Origin: an uncultured Lachnospiraceae bacterium
Lineage (GTDB): Bacteria > Bacillota > Clostridia > Lachnospirales > Lachnospiraceae
NCBI GenBank assembly: GCA_905201915.1
Contig: CAJKQE010000088.1
Coordinates: 1 to 9,266, forward strand
Reading direction: 5' to 3'
Length of the DNA: 9,266 nucleotides
Shown here: in pieces, positions 1-6,822 of the stretch
Layout of the letters: the number at the start of each line of letters is the position of its first letter
Position numbering within the stretch: position 1 is the first letter of the stretch
Notes under the pieces: generated by a model
What the model saw: the letters and a program-made list of their open reading frames with translations, nothing else
What the model was told of the DNA's origin: nothing
The model's database searches: none
Program-made: the position numbers and the translations under genes

Positions 1-1290
1 CGTTTTCCTTACATAACAGGGAAATACGGTGGGGCAGCCTTTGTGCTGATTTATCTGTTTTTCCTGATTGTAATGGGGCTTCCCATTATGGTTATGGAGT
101 TTGCAGTGGGACGCGCCAGTCAGAAAAGTATCGCCACATCCTTTAATGTGCTGGAAAAGAAGGGGAGCAAGTGGCATATTTACCGGTATTTTGGTATGGC
201 GGGAAACTATCTATTAATGATGTTTTATACTACTATTGGTGGATGGATGCTGGCATATTTTGTAAAGATGTTAAAAGGGGATTTTGTAGGACTTAACCCT
301 GATGGAGTAGGAGCTGAGTTTGCAAAACTTACCACAGATATGCCGACCATGATTTTCTGGATGGCAGTGATTGTTATTATTGGATTTTTGGTATGTTCTA
401 TGGGGCTGCAAAGCGGTGTAGAGCGTATTAACAAGATTATGATGGTGGTGCTTTTGGGACTGATGGTAGTTCTGGCAATCAATTCCTGCCTGCTGCCCGG
501 CGCTTCAGAGGGATTAAAATTTTACCTTCTTCCTGATTTTGGAAAACTGGTAGAGGCAGGAATTTCCGAGGTAGTCTTTGCTGCTATGGGACAGGCGTTC
601 TTTACCCTCAGTCTGGGTATCGGAGCGCTGGCTATTTTCGGAAGTTATATCGGAAAAGAGAGAAAGCTTACAGGAGAGGCAATCAATATTACGATTTTAG
701 ATACCAGTGTGGCTTTGATTGCAGGTTTGATTATTTTCCCTGCCTGCTTCGCTTTTGACATTAATCCGGGAGAAGGACCGGGACTTGTGTTTGTTACGCT
801 TCCCAACGTATTTAATGAGATGAAGGGCGGAAGACTTTGGGGCTCTTTGTTCTTCCTGTTTATGACTTTTGCCGCATTATCTACCATTATTGCAGTGTTC
901 CAGAATATTATTTCCTTTGCACAGGATTTATGGAACTGGAGTCTGAAAAAAGCGGTTTTGATAAATGGAATTGCTATTTTTATTTTATCCCTGCCTTGTA
1001 TTTTCGGTATGACAATCTGGAGTGATTTTACAATCTTAGGAAAACAGATTATGGATTTGGAAGACTTTTTAGTAAGCAATAATATGCTGCCTCTTGGTTC
1101 TCTGGTTTATCTGTTGTTCTGTGTGAATAAGTATGGATGGGGCTGGGAAAATTTCCTGAAAGAGGCCAATACAGGAGAAGGTATTTCTTTCCCGAAAAAG
1201 ATGAGAGTATATCTTACATTTGTGCTTCCTATTGTAGTATTTTACATTTTTATTCAGGGATATTGGAGCCTTTTTGCAGGATTAAAATAA
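1..1290 (+). CDS. Sodium-dependent transporter, NSS (SLC6/LeuT) family, 5' truncated
   Basis: This is a sodium-coupled symporter of the inner membrane, probably for an amino acid; the substrate cannot be told from sequence. The frame is open from base 1, so the start lies outside the window and probably about 30 residues (first half of TM1) are missing; 429 residues are visible. The first residues, RFPYITGKYGGAAF, match the NSS TM1 signature (WRFPYL..NGGGAF). The TM6 motif GQAFFTLSLGIGA lies near residues 197-209 and carries the FT pair that lines the LeuT substrate and Na1 sites. FAALSTIIA near residues 290-298 matches the LeuT TM8 Na2 site (LeuT FAGLTSSIA). At the LeuT Asn286 position there is Asp (ITILDTSVAL), which I recall as common in bacterial NSS proteins. 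The last helix ends just before the stop, so the C-terminus appears complete. No clear U-rich terminator follows before the pyrH promoter. Confidence 0.9.
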   Translation, partial: RFPYITGKYGGAAFVLIYLFFLIVMGLPIMVMEFAVGRASQKSIATSFNVLEKKGSKWHIYRYFGMAGNYLLMMFYTTIGGWMLAYFVKMLKGDFVGLNPDGVGAEFAKLTTDMPTMIFWMAVIVIIGFLVCSMGLQSGVERINKIMMVVLLGLMVVLAINSCLLPGASEGLKFYLLPDFGKLVEAGISEVVFAAMGQAFFTLSLGIGALAIFGSYIGKERKLTGEAINITILDTSVALIAGLIIFPACFAFDINPGEGPGLVFVTLPNVFNEMKGGRLWGSLFFLFMTFAALSTIIAVFQNIISFAQDLWNWSLKKAVLINGIAIFILSLPCIFGMTIWSDFTILGKQIMDLEDFLVSNNMLPLGSLVYLLFCVNKYGWGWENFLKEANTGEGISFPKKMRVYLTFVLPIVVFYIFIQGYWSLFAGLK

Positions 1291-1302
1291 AGGAAAAGAA
1301 AG

Positions 1303-1323
1303 TTTCAGAAAAATTTCTTGAAA
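1303..1323. repeat. AT-rich 21-bp imperfect palindrome overlapping the pyrH -35 box
   Basis: TTTCA at 1303-1307 is mirrored by TGAAA at 1319-1323, and AAA/TTT pairs flank the centre at 1313. Eight of ten symmetric positions are complementary, and one of the other two is a G-T wobble. The right arm contains the -35 hexamer of the pyrH promoter (1318-1323). It could be an operator, a weak hairpin ending the transporter transcript, or chance in AT-rich DNA. No T-run follows, so it is not a standard intrinsic terminator. Confidence 0.3.
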
Positions 1324-1346
1324 TCAGAGAGTTTTATAGGTATACT
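1318..1346 (+). promoter_or_regulatory. Sigma-A-type promoter for the pyrH-rseP operon
   Basis: The -35 box TTGAAA (1318-1323) and -10 box TATACT (1341-1346) are separated by exactly 17 bp, close to the vegetative consensus TTGACA-N17-TATAAT. Transcription would start near 1353, giving an untranslated leader of about 52 nt before the pyrH ATG. It lies in the only sizeable gap upstream of pyrH and explains how the core operon is expressed separately from the transporter. Confidence 0.75.
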
Positions 1347-1404
1347 TAAGGAAAAGCGGTGCTTTATGCCGTTACGGGAATTAAGAGATAAAGGAGTTTA
1401 TACA

Positions 1405-2100
1405 ATGAAACGAATTTTATTGAAATTAAGTGGAGAAGCTTTAGCAGGGCCGAAAAAAACAGGTTTTGATGAAGCTACCGTTATGGAAGTTGCAAAACAG
1501 GTAAAGGTACTGGTAGAAGAAGGTATTCAGGTTGGTATTGTAATCGGAGGAGGAAATTTCTGGAGAGGACGTACCAGCGAGAATATTGACAGAACAAAAG
1601 CAGATCAGATTGGTATGCTGGCAACAGTTATGAACTGTATTTATGTTTCTGAAATTTTCCGTGCAGCAGGAATGAAGACAAATGTGCTCACACCATTTGA
1701 GTGCGGTTCTTTCACAAAGCTGTTTTCCAAAGATCGAGCAAATAAATACTTTGAAAAAGGTATGGTTGTATTTATGGCAGGCGGAACAGGACATCCTTAT
1801 TTTTCAACAGATACAGCTACTGTACTTCGTGCTATTGAAATCGAAGCAGAAACTATTTTCCTTGCAAAAGCTGTAGATGGCGTTTATGACAGTGATCCTA
1901 AAACGAACCCAAATGCGAAAAAATATGACGAGGTTCACATTCAGGAAGTCATTGACAAAAAGCTGGCAGTTGTAGATATGACAGCTTCTATTATGTGCAT
2001 GGAAAATAAAATGCCAATGCTGGTATTTGGTTTAAATGAAGAAAACAGCATTGTGAATACTGCTCATGGTAAATTCACAGGTACAAAGGTGCTTGTATAG
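1405..2100 (+). CDS. pyrH: Uridylate (UMP) kinase
   Basis: PyrH is the cytoplasmic bacterial UMP kinase, which makes UDP from UMP and ATP in pyrimidine nucleotide synthesis. It belongs to the amino-acid-kinase fold and is normally a hexamer. The ATG at 1405 is chosen because AAGGAG lies at 1391-1396 and because the protein then begins MKRILLKLSGEAL, the family N-terminus with its nucleotide-binding Lys7 and Gly10. The frame is open further upstream (a TTG at 1318), but that start falls inside the promoter. The glycine-rich loop GGGNFWRG is at residues 48-55, the DQIGMLAT helix at 67-74, and the GTGHPYFSTDTA segment near 130-141. Its 231 residues are normal for the family. It is the first gene of the operon, with frr 29 nt downstream. 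In many Firmicutes rpsB-tsf precede pyrH; here a transporter does. Confidence 0.97.
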   Translation: MKRILLKLSGEALAGPKKTGFDEATVMEVAKQVKVLVEEGIQVGIVIGGGNFWRGRTSENIDRTKADQIGMLATVMNCIYVSEIFRAAGMKTNVLTPFECGSFTKLFSKDRANKYFEKGMVVFMAGGTGHPYFSTDTATVLRAIEIEAETIFLAKAVDGVYDSDPKTNPNAKKYDEVHIQEVIDKKLAVVDMTASIMCMENKMPMLVFGLNEENSIVNTAHGKFTGTKVLV

Positions 2101-2129
2101 TCGTAACTTAAAATTAGGAGGAAAAAAAC

Positions 2130-2687
2130 ATGGCAACAGATGAGAGAATTCAGGTATATGAACACAAAATGACAAAGACTCTGGAAAGTCTTACAAAGGA
2201 ATTGGTTACCATTCGTGCAGGACGTGCAAATCCGCATATTTTAGATAAACTTACCGTAGACTATTATGGAACACCAACACCACTTCAGCAGGTGGCAAAT
2301 ATTACAGTTCCAGAAGCAAGAATGATTCAAATTCAGCCTTGGGAATCATCTTTGATTAAAGAAATCAGTAAAGCAATTTTATCTTCTGATTTAAATTTAA
2401 ACCCAAACAGTGATGGTAAAATTATTCGTCTGGTATTGCCGGAATTGACAGAGGAGCGCAGAAAAGAGCTGGTAAAAGACGTTAAGAAAAAAGGCGAGGC
2501 AGCTAAAGTTGCAGTTCGTAATGTGCGCCGTGATGCTAATGATGCGTTTAAAAAGCTGGCAAAGCAGGATGTATCTGAAGATGAAATTAAAGAATTAGAA
2601 GATCAGATACAGAAAATTACAGATAAGTTTGTAAAAGAAATTGAAAAAGCAGTGGAAGAAAAATCAAAAGAAATTCTTACTGTATAA
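2130..2687 (+). CDS. frr: Ribosome recycling factor
   Basis: RRF acts in the cytoplasm with EF-G to split post-termination ribosomes so that they can start a new round of translation. The ATG at 2130 follows a strong AGGAGG (2116-2121) at ideal spacing. The 185-residue product is the canonical RRF length. Recognisable segments are TIRAGRANPHILDKLTVDYYG (about residues 27-47), which forms the hinge and early long-helix region, then PLQQVANI, the PEARMIQIQPWE segment, and the helical C-terminus with LVLPELTEERRKELVKDV. The charged heptad-like Lys/Glu-rich C-terminal half is typical of domain I. It is cotranscribed with pyrH, an arrangement conserved in many bacteria. A terminator-like hairpin follows 14 nt after its stop. 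Confidence 0.98.
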   Translation: MATDERIQVYEHKMTKTLESLTKELVTIRAGRANPHILDKLTVDYYGTPTPLQQVANITVPEARMIQIQPWESSLIKEISKAILSSDLNLNPNSDGKIIRLVLPELTEERRKELVKDVKKKGEAAKVAVRNVRRDANDAFKKLAKQDVSEDEIKELEDQIQKITDKFVKEIEKAVEEKSKEILTV

Positions 2688-2701
2688 AAAAGAACATAGG
2701 A

Positions 2702-2736
2702 AGGGGCACATACAAATTCCGTATTGTGCCTCTTTT
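2702..2736 (+). terminator. Hairpin plus short T-run between frr and uppS: partial terminator or attenuator
   Basis: The left arm AGGGGCACATAC (2702-2713) pairs with GTATTGTGCCTCT (2721-2733). This gives about 12 base pairs including one G-U, with a single-base bulge and a 7-nt loop (AAATTCC). TTTT follows directly (2733-2736). This is an intrinsic terminator shape with a short U-tract, so read-through is likely. The uppS ribosome binding site (AGGAGG, 2743-2748) begins only seven bases later, and I see no separate uppS promoter. It may therefore tune the ratio of pyrH-frr to the downstream envelope genes, or serve as an mRNA-stabilising 3' end for pyrH-frr. Confidence 0.65.
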
Positions 2737-2755
2737 ATGCGTAGGAGGAAGAAAT

Positions 2756-3463
2756 ATGGCAGTTCCCAGGCATGTAGCGATTATTTTAGACGGAAATGGA
2801 CGTTGGGCGAAAGCGAAAGGAATGCCCAGGACGTATGGGCACATTAAGGGCTGTGAAAATCTGGAGAAAATCTGTAGTATAGCAAAGGAATTAGGAGTCA
2901 AATATCTTACTGTATATGCATTTTCTACAGAAAACTGGAAGCGTTCCAAAGAAGAAGTAGACGGACTTATGAAATTGTTTCGCAATTACATGAAACGGTG
3001 TATTCAAATTTCAAAGGAAAACCAAATGTGTGTACGTGTCATTGGTGATCCCACGATGTTTGATAAGGATTTACAGAAAAAAATAAAAGAATTAGAAGAG
3101 TATTCTAAGCAGTATGATGAGCTTCATTTTCAGATTGCTTTAAATTACGGAAGTCGGGATGAAATAAAGAGAGCAGTAACGAAAATGGCAGAAGATGTGG
3201 AAAAAGGGACTCTTTTACCGCAGCAGATTACGGAAGATGTGATTTCAGATTATTTAGATACAAAAGGGCTTCCAGATCCGGATTTATTAATTCGAACAAG
3301 CGGCGAAGAGAGGCTTTCAAACTTCTTAATGTGGCAGCTTGCTTATACAGAATTTTATTTTACAGATGTAGCATGGCCGGATTTTGATAAAAAGGAATTT
3401 GAAAAGGCAATTGATAAATTTAATCATAGAGACCGCAGATATGGTGGCGTGAAGGAGGCGTAA
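2756..3463 (+). CDS. uppS: Undecaprenyl diphosphate synthase (cis-prenyltransferase, UppS)
   Basis: UppS adds isopentenyl units to farnesyl diphosphate in cis to make undecaprenyl diphosphate, the lipid carrier for peptidoglycan and other wall polymers. It is a cytoplasmic, membrane-associated dimer. The ATG at 2756 is chosen over an in-frame upstream ATG at 2726 because AGGAGG sits at 2743-2748, and because the upstream start lies inside the terminator-like stem and would add residues that the family lacks. The product then has 235 residues. Motifs are HVAIILDGNGRWAK with catalytic Asp12 (E. coli Asp26), FSTENWKRS at 56-64, and RTSGEERLSNFLMWQ from residue 180. Arg180, Arg186 and Glu199 keep the same 14-residue offset from E. 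coli Arg194, Arg200 and Glu213. The last codons contain AAGGAGG (3452-3458), the ribosome binding site of cdsA. Confidence 0.97.
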   Translation: MAVPRHVAIILDGNGRWAKAKGMPRTYGHIKGCENLEKICSIAKELGVKYLTVYAFSTENWKRSKEEVDGLMKLFRNYMKRCIQISKENQMCVRVIGDPTMFDKDLQKKIKELEEYSKQYDELHFQIALNYGSRDEIKRAVTKMAEDVEKGTLLPQQITEDVISDYLDTKGLPDPDLLIRTSGEERLSNFLMWQLAYTEFYFTDVAWPDFDKKEFEKAIDKFNHRDRRYGGVKEA

Positions 3464-3464
3464 A

Positions 3465-4277
3465 ATGTTTAAGACAAGACTTTTAAGCGGGATTGTTCTT
3501 GTGGCAATTGCAATAGCTTCCGTTGCTGCAGGAGGTCCTGTGTTATTTGCAGTACTTTTGGCAATTTCTCTGATAGGAGTAGGGGAATTGTATCGTGCTA
3601 TGGAAGTGCATCAGAAAGGATTTGGTGCATTGGAAATTGCAGGGTATGTAGGTACTGTATTATATTATTTGTCACTGCTTTGGATGAAAACAGATAAATT
3701 TTCTATGATGATTTTACTGTTTACCCTTGTATTGATTATGTGTGTTTATGTATTTACTTATCCTAAATACAGGGCAGAGCAGATTATGACGGCTTTATTT
3801 GGCGTTGTATATGTAGCAGTTATGCTGTCTTATATTTATAAAACGAGAGCTTTAGAAGGTGGAGCATGGCTGGTAGGATTGATTTTCCTAAGCTCATGGG
3901 GAAGTGATACTTGTGCATATTGTGTAGGAATGTTAATTGGAAAACATAAAATGGCACCGGTGTTAAGTCCTAAAAAATCTATTGAAGGCGGCGTAGGCGG
4001 CGTTTTAGGTGCAGCGCTTTTAGGCGCACTTTATGCCCTTTTAATTTCCAGTTTCAATCAGGCAGATGGTCATACTCCGCTTATGTATGCTGTTATCTGT
4101 GCTGTAGGAGCATTGATTTCCATGGTTGGAGATTTGGCAGCATCTGCTATTAAAAGAAATAAGGAAATAAAAGATTACGGAAAACTTATTCCGGGACATG
4201 GCGGTATATTAGACCGATTTGACAGTGTTATTTTTACAGCACCGTTTATTTATTTCCTTGCCAGTGTTTTAATATAA
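3465..4277 (+). CDS. cdsA: Phosphatidate cytidylyltransferase (CDP-diacylglycerol synthase)
   Basis: CdsA is an integral membrane enzyme that makes CDP-diacylglycerol from phosphatidic acid and CTP, the branch point for phospholipid synthesis. The 270-residue product is almost entirely hydrophobic helices, about seven or eight by eye. Near the C-terminus (about residues 228-253) it has the family signature SAIKRNKEIKDYGKLIPGHG followed by GILDRFDS, which holds the Lys-Asp pair and the HGG..DRxDS metal/CTP-site residues. GSDTCAYCVGMLIGKHK in the middle matches the conserved D(T)xAY..G...GKHK element. The ATG at 3465 is one base after the uppS stop, with its ribosome binding site inside uppS, so the two are probably translationally coupled. 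UppS and CdsA are commonly adjacent in bacteria. Confidence 0.96.
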   Translation: MFKTRLLSGIVLVAIAIASVAAGGPVLFAVLLAISLIGVGELYRAMEVHQKGFGALEIAGYVGTVLYYLSLLWMKTDKFSMMILLFTLVLIMCVYVFTYPKYRAEQIMTALFGVVYVAVMLSYIYKTRALEGGAWLVGLIFLSSWGSDTCAYCVGMLIGKHKMAPVLSPKKSIEGGVGGVLGAALLGALYALLISSFNQADGHTPLMYAVICAVGALISMVGDLAASAIKRNKEIKDYGKLIPGHGGILDRFDSVIFTAPFIYFLASVLI

Positions 4278-4289
4278 AGAGGAAAGCGT

Positions 4290-5432
4290 ATGAAGAAAAT
4301 TGCAATTTTAGGTTCAACAGGTTCCATAGGAACACAAACTCTTGATATTGTCAGCAAAAATGACGATTTACAGGTAGTGGGAATTGCAGCAGGGAGAAAT
4401 ATTGATTTATTAGAAAAACAAATTCGCCAGTTTTCTCCTAGATTGGCTGCAGTGGGAGATGAAAAAAGAGCACAGGAGCTGAAACTTCGTGTGCAGGATA
4501 CAAAATGTAAAGTGGTAGGTGGAATGGAAGGGCTTATTGAGCTGGCAGTTATGGAGGAGGCAGAAATTCTTGTAACCGCCATTGTGGGGATGATTGGAAT
4601 ACGCCCTACAATTGCAGCTATTTGTGCAGGAAAGCATATTGCACTTGCTAATAAAGAAACGCTTGTAACGGCAGGACATATTATTATGCCTCTGGCAAAG
4701 GAACACCATGTAAAAATTCTGCCGGTAGACAGTGAGCACAGTGCAATTTTTCAGGCATTAAATGGAGAGAGTCCTAAAACCATTGAAAAACTTTTGATTA
4801 CTGCCTCCGGCGGCCCTTTCCGTGGAAAGAAAACAGAAGAATTGAAAAATATGCGTGTAGAAGATGCTTTAAAGCATCCTAATTGGGCTATGGGACAGAA
4901 AATTACTATTGATTCTGCTACTTTAGTAAATAAAGGGTTGGAAGTCATGGAAGCAAAATGGTTATTTGATGTGGATTTGGATAGAATACAAGTAGTCGTA
5001 CAGCCACAAAGTGTTATTCATTCTATGATTGAATTTAAAGATGGAAGTATTATGGCACAGCTTGGTACACCTGATATGCGTCTGCCTATTCAGTATGCTT
5101 TATATGAAGGTGAGCGTAAATATTTAGATGGGGAACGTCTGGACTTTGCAAAGCTGGCAGCCATTACTTTTGAAAATCCTGATATGGAGACCTTTAAAGG
5201 ACTGCCGTTAGCAATGCAGGCATCGAAAACAGGAGGCTCCATGCCCACTGTTTTTAACGCAGCCAATGAAAAAGCAGTGGCATTATTTTTAAATCGAAAA
5301 ATCGGATTTTTAGATATCTATGAAATTATTGAGAATGCCATGAATGAGCATGAATTAATTTTAAATCCTACGGTTGAAGAAATTTTGAATATTGAACAAG
5401 ACATATATAAGAGAATTGAGGGCAGGTGGTAA
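4290..5432 (+). CDS. dxr: 1-deoxy-D-xylulose 5-phosphate reductoisomerase (DXR, IspC)
   Basis: DXR carries out the NADPH-dependent rearrangement and reduction of 1-deoxy-D-xylulose 5-phosphate to 2-C-methyl-D-erythritol 4-phosphate, the committed step of the MEP isoprenoid pathway and the target of fosmidomycin. The NADPH loop GSTGSIG is at residues 8-14. ANKETLVTAG spans 120-129. The metal ligands are visible as Asp147 and Glu149 (PVDSEHS) and Glu218 (NKGLEVMEAKW). Substrate-phosphate residues match E. coli with a constant offset of 13: Ser173 in TASGGPFRG, His196 and Trp199 in KHPNWAMGQ, Ser209, Asn214 and Lys215. The 380-residue length is normal and no catalytic residue appears missing. 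The start follows a modest GAGG at 4279-4282, 12 nt after cdsA. It supplies precursors for UppS, encoded two genes upstream. Confidence 0.97.
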   Translation: MKKIAILGSTGSIGTQTLDIVSKNDDLQVVGIAAGRNIDLLEKQIRQFSPRLAAVGDEKRAQELKLRVQDTKCKVVGGMEGLIELAVMEEAEILVTAIVGMIGIRPTIAAICAGKHIALANKETLVTAGHIIMPLAKEHHVKILPVDSEHSAIFQALNGESPKTIEKLLITASGGPFRGKKTEELKNMRVEDALKHPNWAMGQKITIDSATLVNKGLEVMEAKWLFDVDLDRIQVVVQPQSVIHSMIEFKDGSIMAQLGTPDMRLPIQYALYEGERKYLDGERLDFAKLAAITFENPDMETFKGLPLAMQASKTGGSMPTVFNAANEKAVALFLNRKIGFLDIYEIIENAMNEHELILNPTVEEILNIEQDIYKRIEGRW

Positions 5433-5436
5433 ATTG
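5418..5436 (+). promoter_or_regulatory. Ribosome binding region and TTG start of rseP inside the dxr 3' end
   Basis: GAGGG (5418-5422) and AGGTGG (5424-5429) lie within the last dxr codons. They are followed by TTG at 5434-5436, one base after the dxr stop codon. The frame is open further upstream to a TTG at 5392, but starting at 5434 gives MKILIAILIFSVIIIFHELGH, the normal RseP N-terminus. The arrangement implies coupling to dxr translation and, with TTG, modest initiation. Confidence 0.7.
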
Positions 5437-6720
5437 AAAATTTTAATAGCAATTTTGATATTCTCCGTCATTATTATTTTCCATGAGTTGGGACACTTTC
5501 TTTTGGCAAAGAGAAATGGAATTAAAGTTACAGAATTTTCTTTGGGGATGGGCCCTAGACTTTTGTCTACCCAAAAAGGAGAAACCCGTTATTCTTTAAA
5601 GCTTTTTCCTATAGGTGGTTCCTGTATGATGGTGGGAGAAGATGATGACGATGATAGTGAAGGCTCTTTTAATAAAGCATCTGTGTGGGCGAGAATATCT
5701 GTTGTTGCGGCAGGACCGATTTTTAACTTTATTCTGGCTTTTGTGTTTGCCATGATTATTACCAGTGTGGCAGGATATGATCCTGCTCGTGTATTAAAGG
5801 TAGAAGAAAGTTCTCCTGCAGCCAAAGCAGGACTTCAAGAGGGGGATATTATTACGGAATTTCAAGGGAGAAGCATTGTTTTGGGAAGAGACTTGGACTC
5901 TTATATGATGCTTCATGGTTTGGATGACGAAGAAATTACCCTGACTTATAAACGAAATGGCGAGAAAAAGGAAGTTTCCTTTGAAGCATACAGTGAAGAA
6001 AAATATATGCTGGGATTTTCTTATGTGCCTACACCGGATAGTGAGCCGGAAATTACACAGGTCGTTTTAAATGGTGCAATGATGGAAGCAGGAGTACAGG
6101 CAGGAGATATTATCAGGGAAATTAATGGAGAGACGATTGAAACCAGTCAGGAAATACAGGAGTATTGGGAAGAAAATCCACTGGATGGCTCAGCGATTAC
6201 TCTGGGAATTGAAAGAGATGGGGAGATACAAACACTTTCTTTAAAACCTCAGATGACAAAGCAGGTAGACACTGGTTTCATCTATAATTTATATCGGGAA
6301 AAAACGAATTTTTTAGGTGTATTAAGATACAGCGCTTCTGAAGTGCGGTATTGGATTTCTAATACGATAGAAAGTCTTATGATGTTGATAAAAGGACAAT
6401 TTAGCGTCAATGATCTTTCCGGTCCGGTGGGAATTATTGATGTTATTGGCGATTCTTATGAAGAGGCGAAAGAGGAAGGCAGCGTAATGGTATGGTTGCA
6501 AATGCTGTACTGGGCAATTTTGCTTTCGGCTAATTTAGGTGTTATGAATTTACTTCCTATTCCGGCTTTAGATGGAGGAAGACTTGTTTTTTTAATTATT
6601 GAGGCTATACGAAAGAAAAAGTTAAATCCGAATGTAGAAGGAATGGTACATTTTGCAGGATTTGTTCTATTAATGCTTTTAATGGTATTTGTAATGTTTA
6701 ATGATTTTCGAAGATTATAA
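5434..6720 (+). CDS. rseP: RIP site-2 zinc metalloprotease (RseP/RasP family), two PDZ domains
   Basis: This is an intramembrane zinc protease that cuts transmembrane substrates such as anti-sigma factors and remnant signal peptides after a first, site-1 cut. The first membrane helix carries the zinc motif HELGH at residues 17-21. The second zinc motif, NLLPIPALDGG, is at residues 372-382 with Asp380 as ligand, in a C-terminal membrane segment. Between them are a membrane segment (GPIFNFILAFVFAMIIT) and two PDZ-like modules. One starts near residue 120 (VEESSPAAKAGLQEGDII) and the other near 206 (VVLNGAMMEAGVQAGDIIREING). An acidic run of Glu and Asp near residues 68-75 precedes FNKASVWARI. 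The length of 428 residues is close to B. subtilis RasP. It is the last gene of the operon; the ispG often found next is absent. The substrate, perhaps an anti-sigma factor, is not in the window. Confidence 0.95.
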   Translation: MKILIAILIFSVIIIFHELGHFLLAKRNGIKVTEFSLGMGPRLLSTQKGETRYSLKLFPIGGSCMMVGEDDDDDSEGSFNKASVWARISVVAAGPIFNFILAFVFAMIITSVAGYDPARVLKVEESSPAAKAGLQEGDIITEFQGRSIVLGRDLDSYMMLHGLDDEEITLTYKRNGEKKEVSFEAYSEEKYMLGFSYVPTPDSEPEITQVVLNGAMMEAGVQAGDIIREINGETIETSQEIQEYWEENPLDGSAITLGIERDGEIQTLSLKPQMTKQVDTGFIYNLYREKTNFLGVLRYSASEVRYWISNTIESLMMLIKGQFSVNDLSGPVGIIDVIGDSYEEAKEEGSVMVWLQMLYWAILLSANLGVMNLLPIPALDGGRLVFLIIEAIRKKKLNPNVEGMVHFAGFVLLMLLMVFVMFNDFRRL

Positions 6721-6723
6721 TTG

Positions 6724-6822
6724 AACTGTCACATGAAAGAATAATCAGGAATATCTATACATTTTTGGCGAACGTAAAATGTATAGATATTCTCGATATT
6801 TACTTTATGTGGCAGCTTTTTT
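6724..6822 (+). terminator. Two-tier terminator ending the pyrH-rseP operon
   Basis: An outer stem pairs CTGTCACAT and AAAG (6726-6739, one bulged G) with CTTT and ATGTGGCAG (6803-6815), about 13 pairs including one G-U. It is followed after one C by TTTTTT (6817-6822). Nested within it is an independent perfect 17-bp hairpin. The T-tract favours termination of plus-strand (rseP) transcripts. It overlaps the sleC stop codon on the opposite strand (TAA, 6823-6821). In the minus direction the dyad is followed only by a weak T-poor stretch, so it may stop sleC transcripts less well. Confidence 0.75.
6749..6792. repeat. Perfect 17-bp inverted repeat with 10-nt spacer
   Basis: GAATATCTATACATTTT (6749-6765) is exactly complementary to AAAATGTATAGATATTC (6776-6792), with TGGCGAACGT as the loop. 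No T-run directly follows either arm, so alone it is not a classic terminator; it lies inside the outer stem of the rseP terminator. It could stabilise mRNA 3' ends, act as a bidirectional barrier between convergent genes, or be part of a small palindromic insertion. Confidence 0.85.

Noticed and set aside
645..1079. Minus-strand open frame of 144 codons inside the transporter gene
   Set aside because: It is antisense to a clearly conserved NSS gene, has no recognisable domain and is best explained as a shadow frame.
1318..1404. N-terminal extension of pyrH from a TTG at 1318
   Set aside because: It overlaps the -35 box, has no ribosome binding site and adds residues not found in PyrH; the ATG at 1405 has AAGGAG and the family N-terminus.
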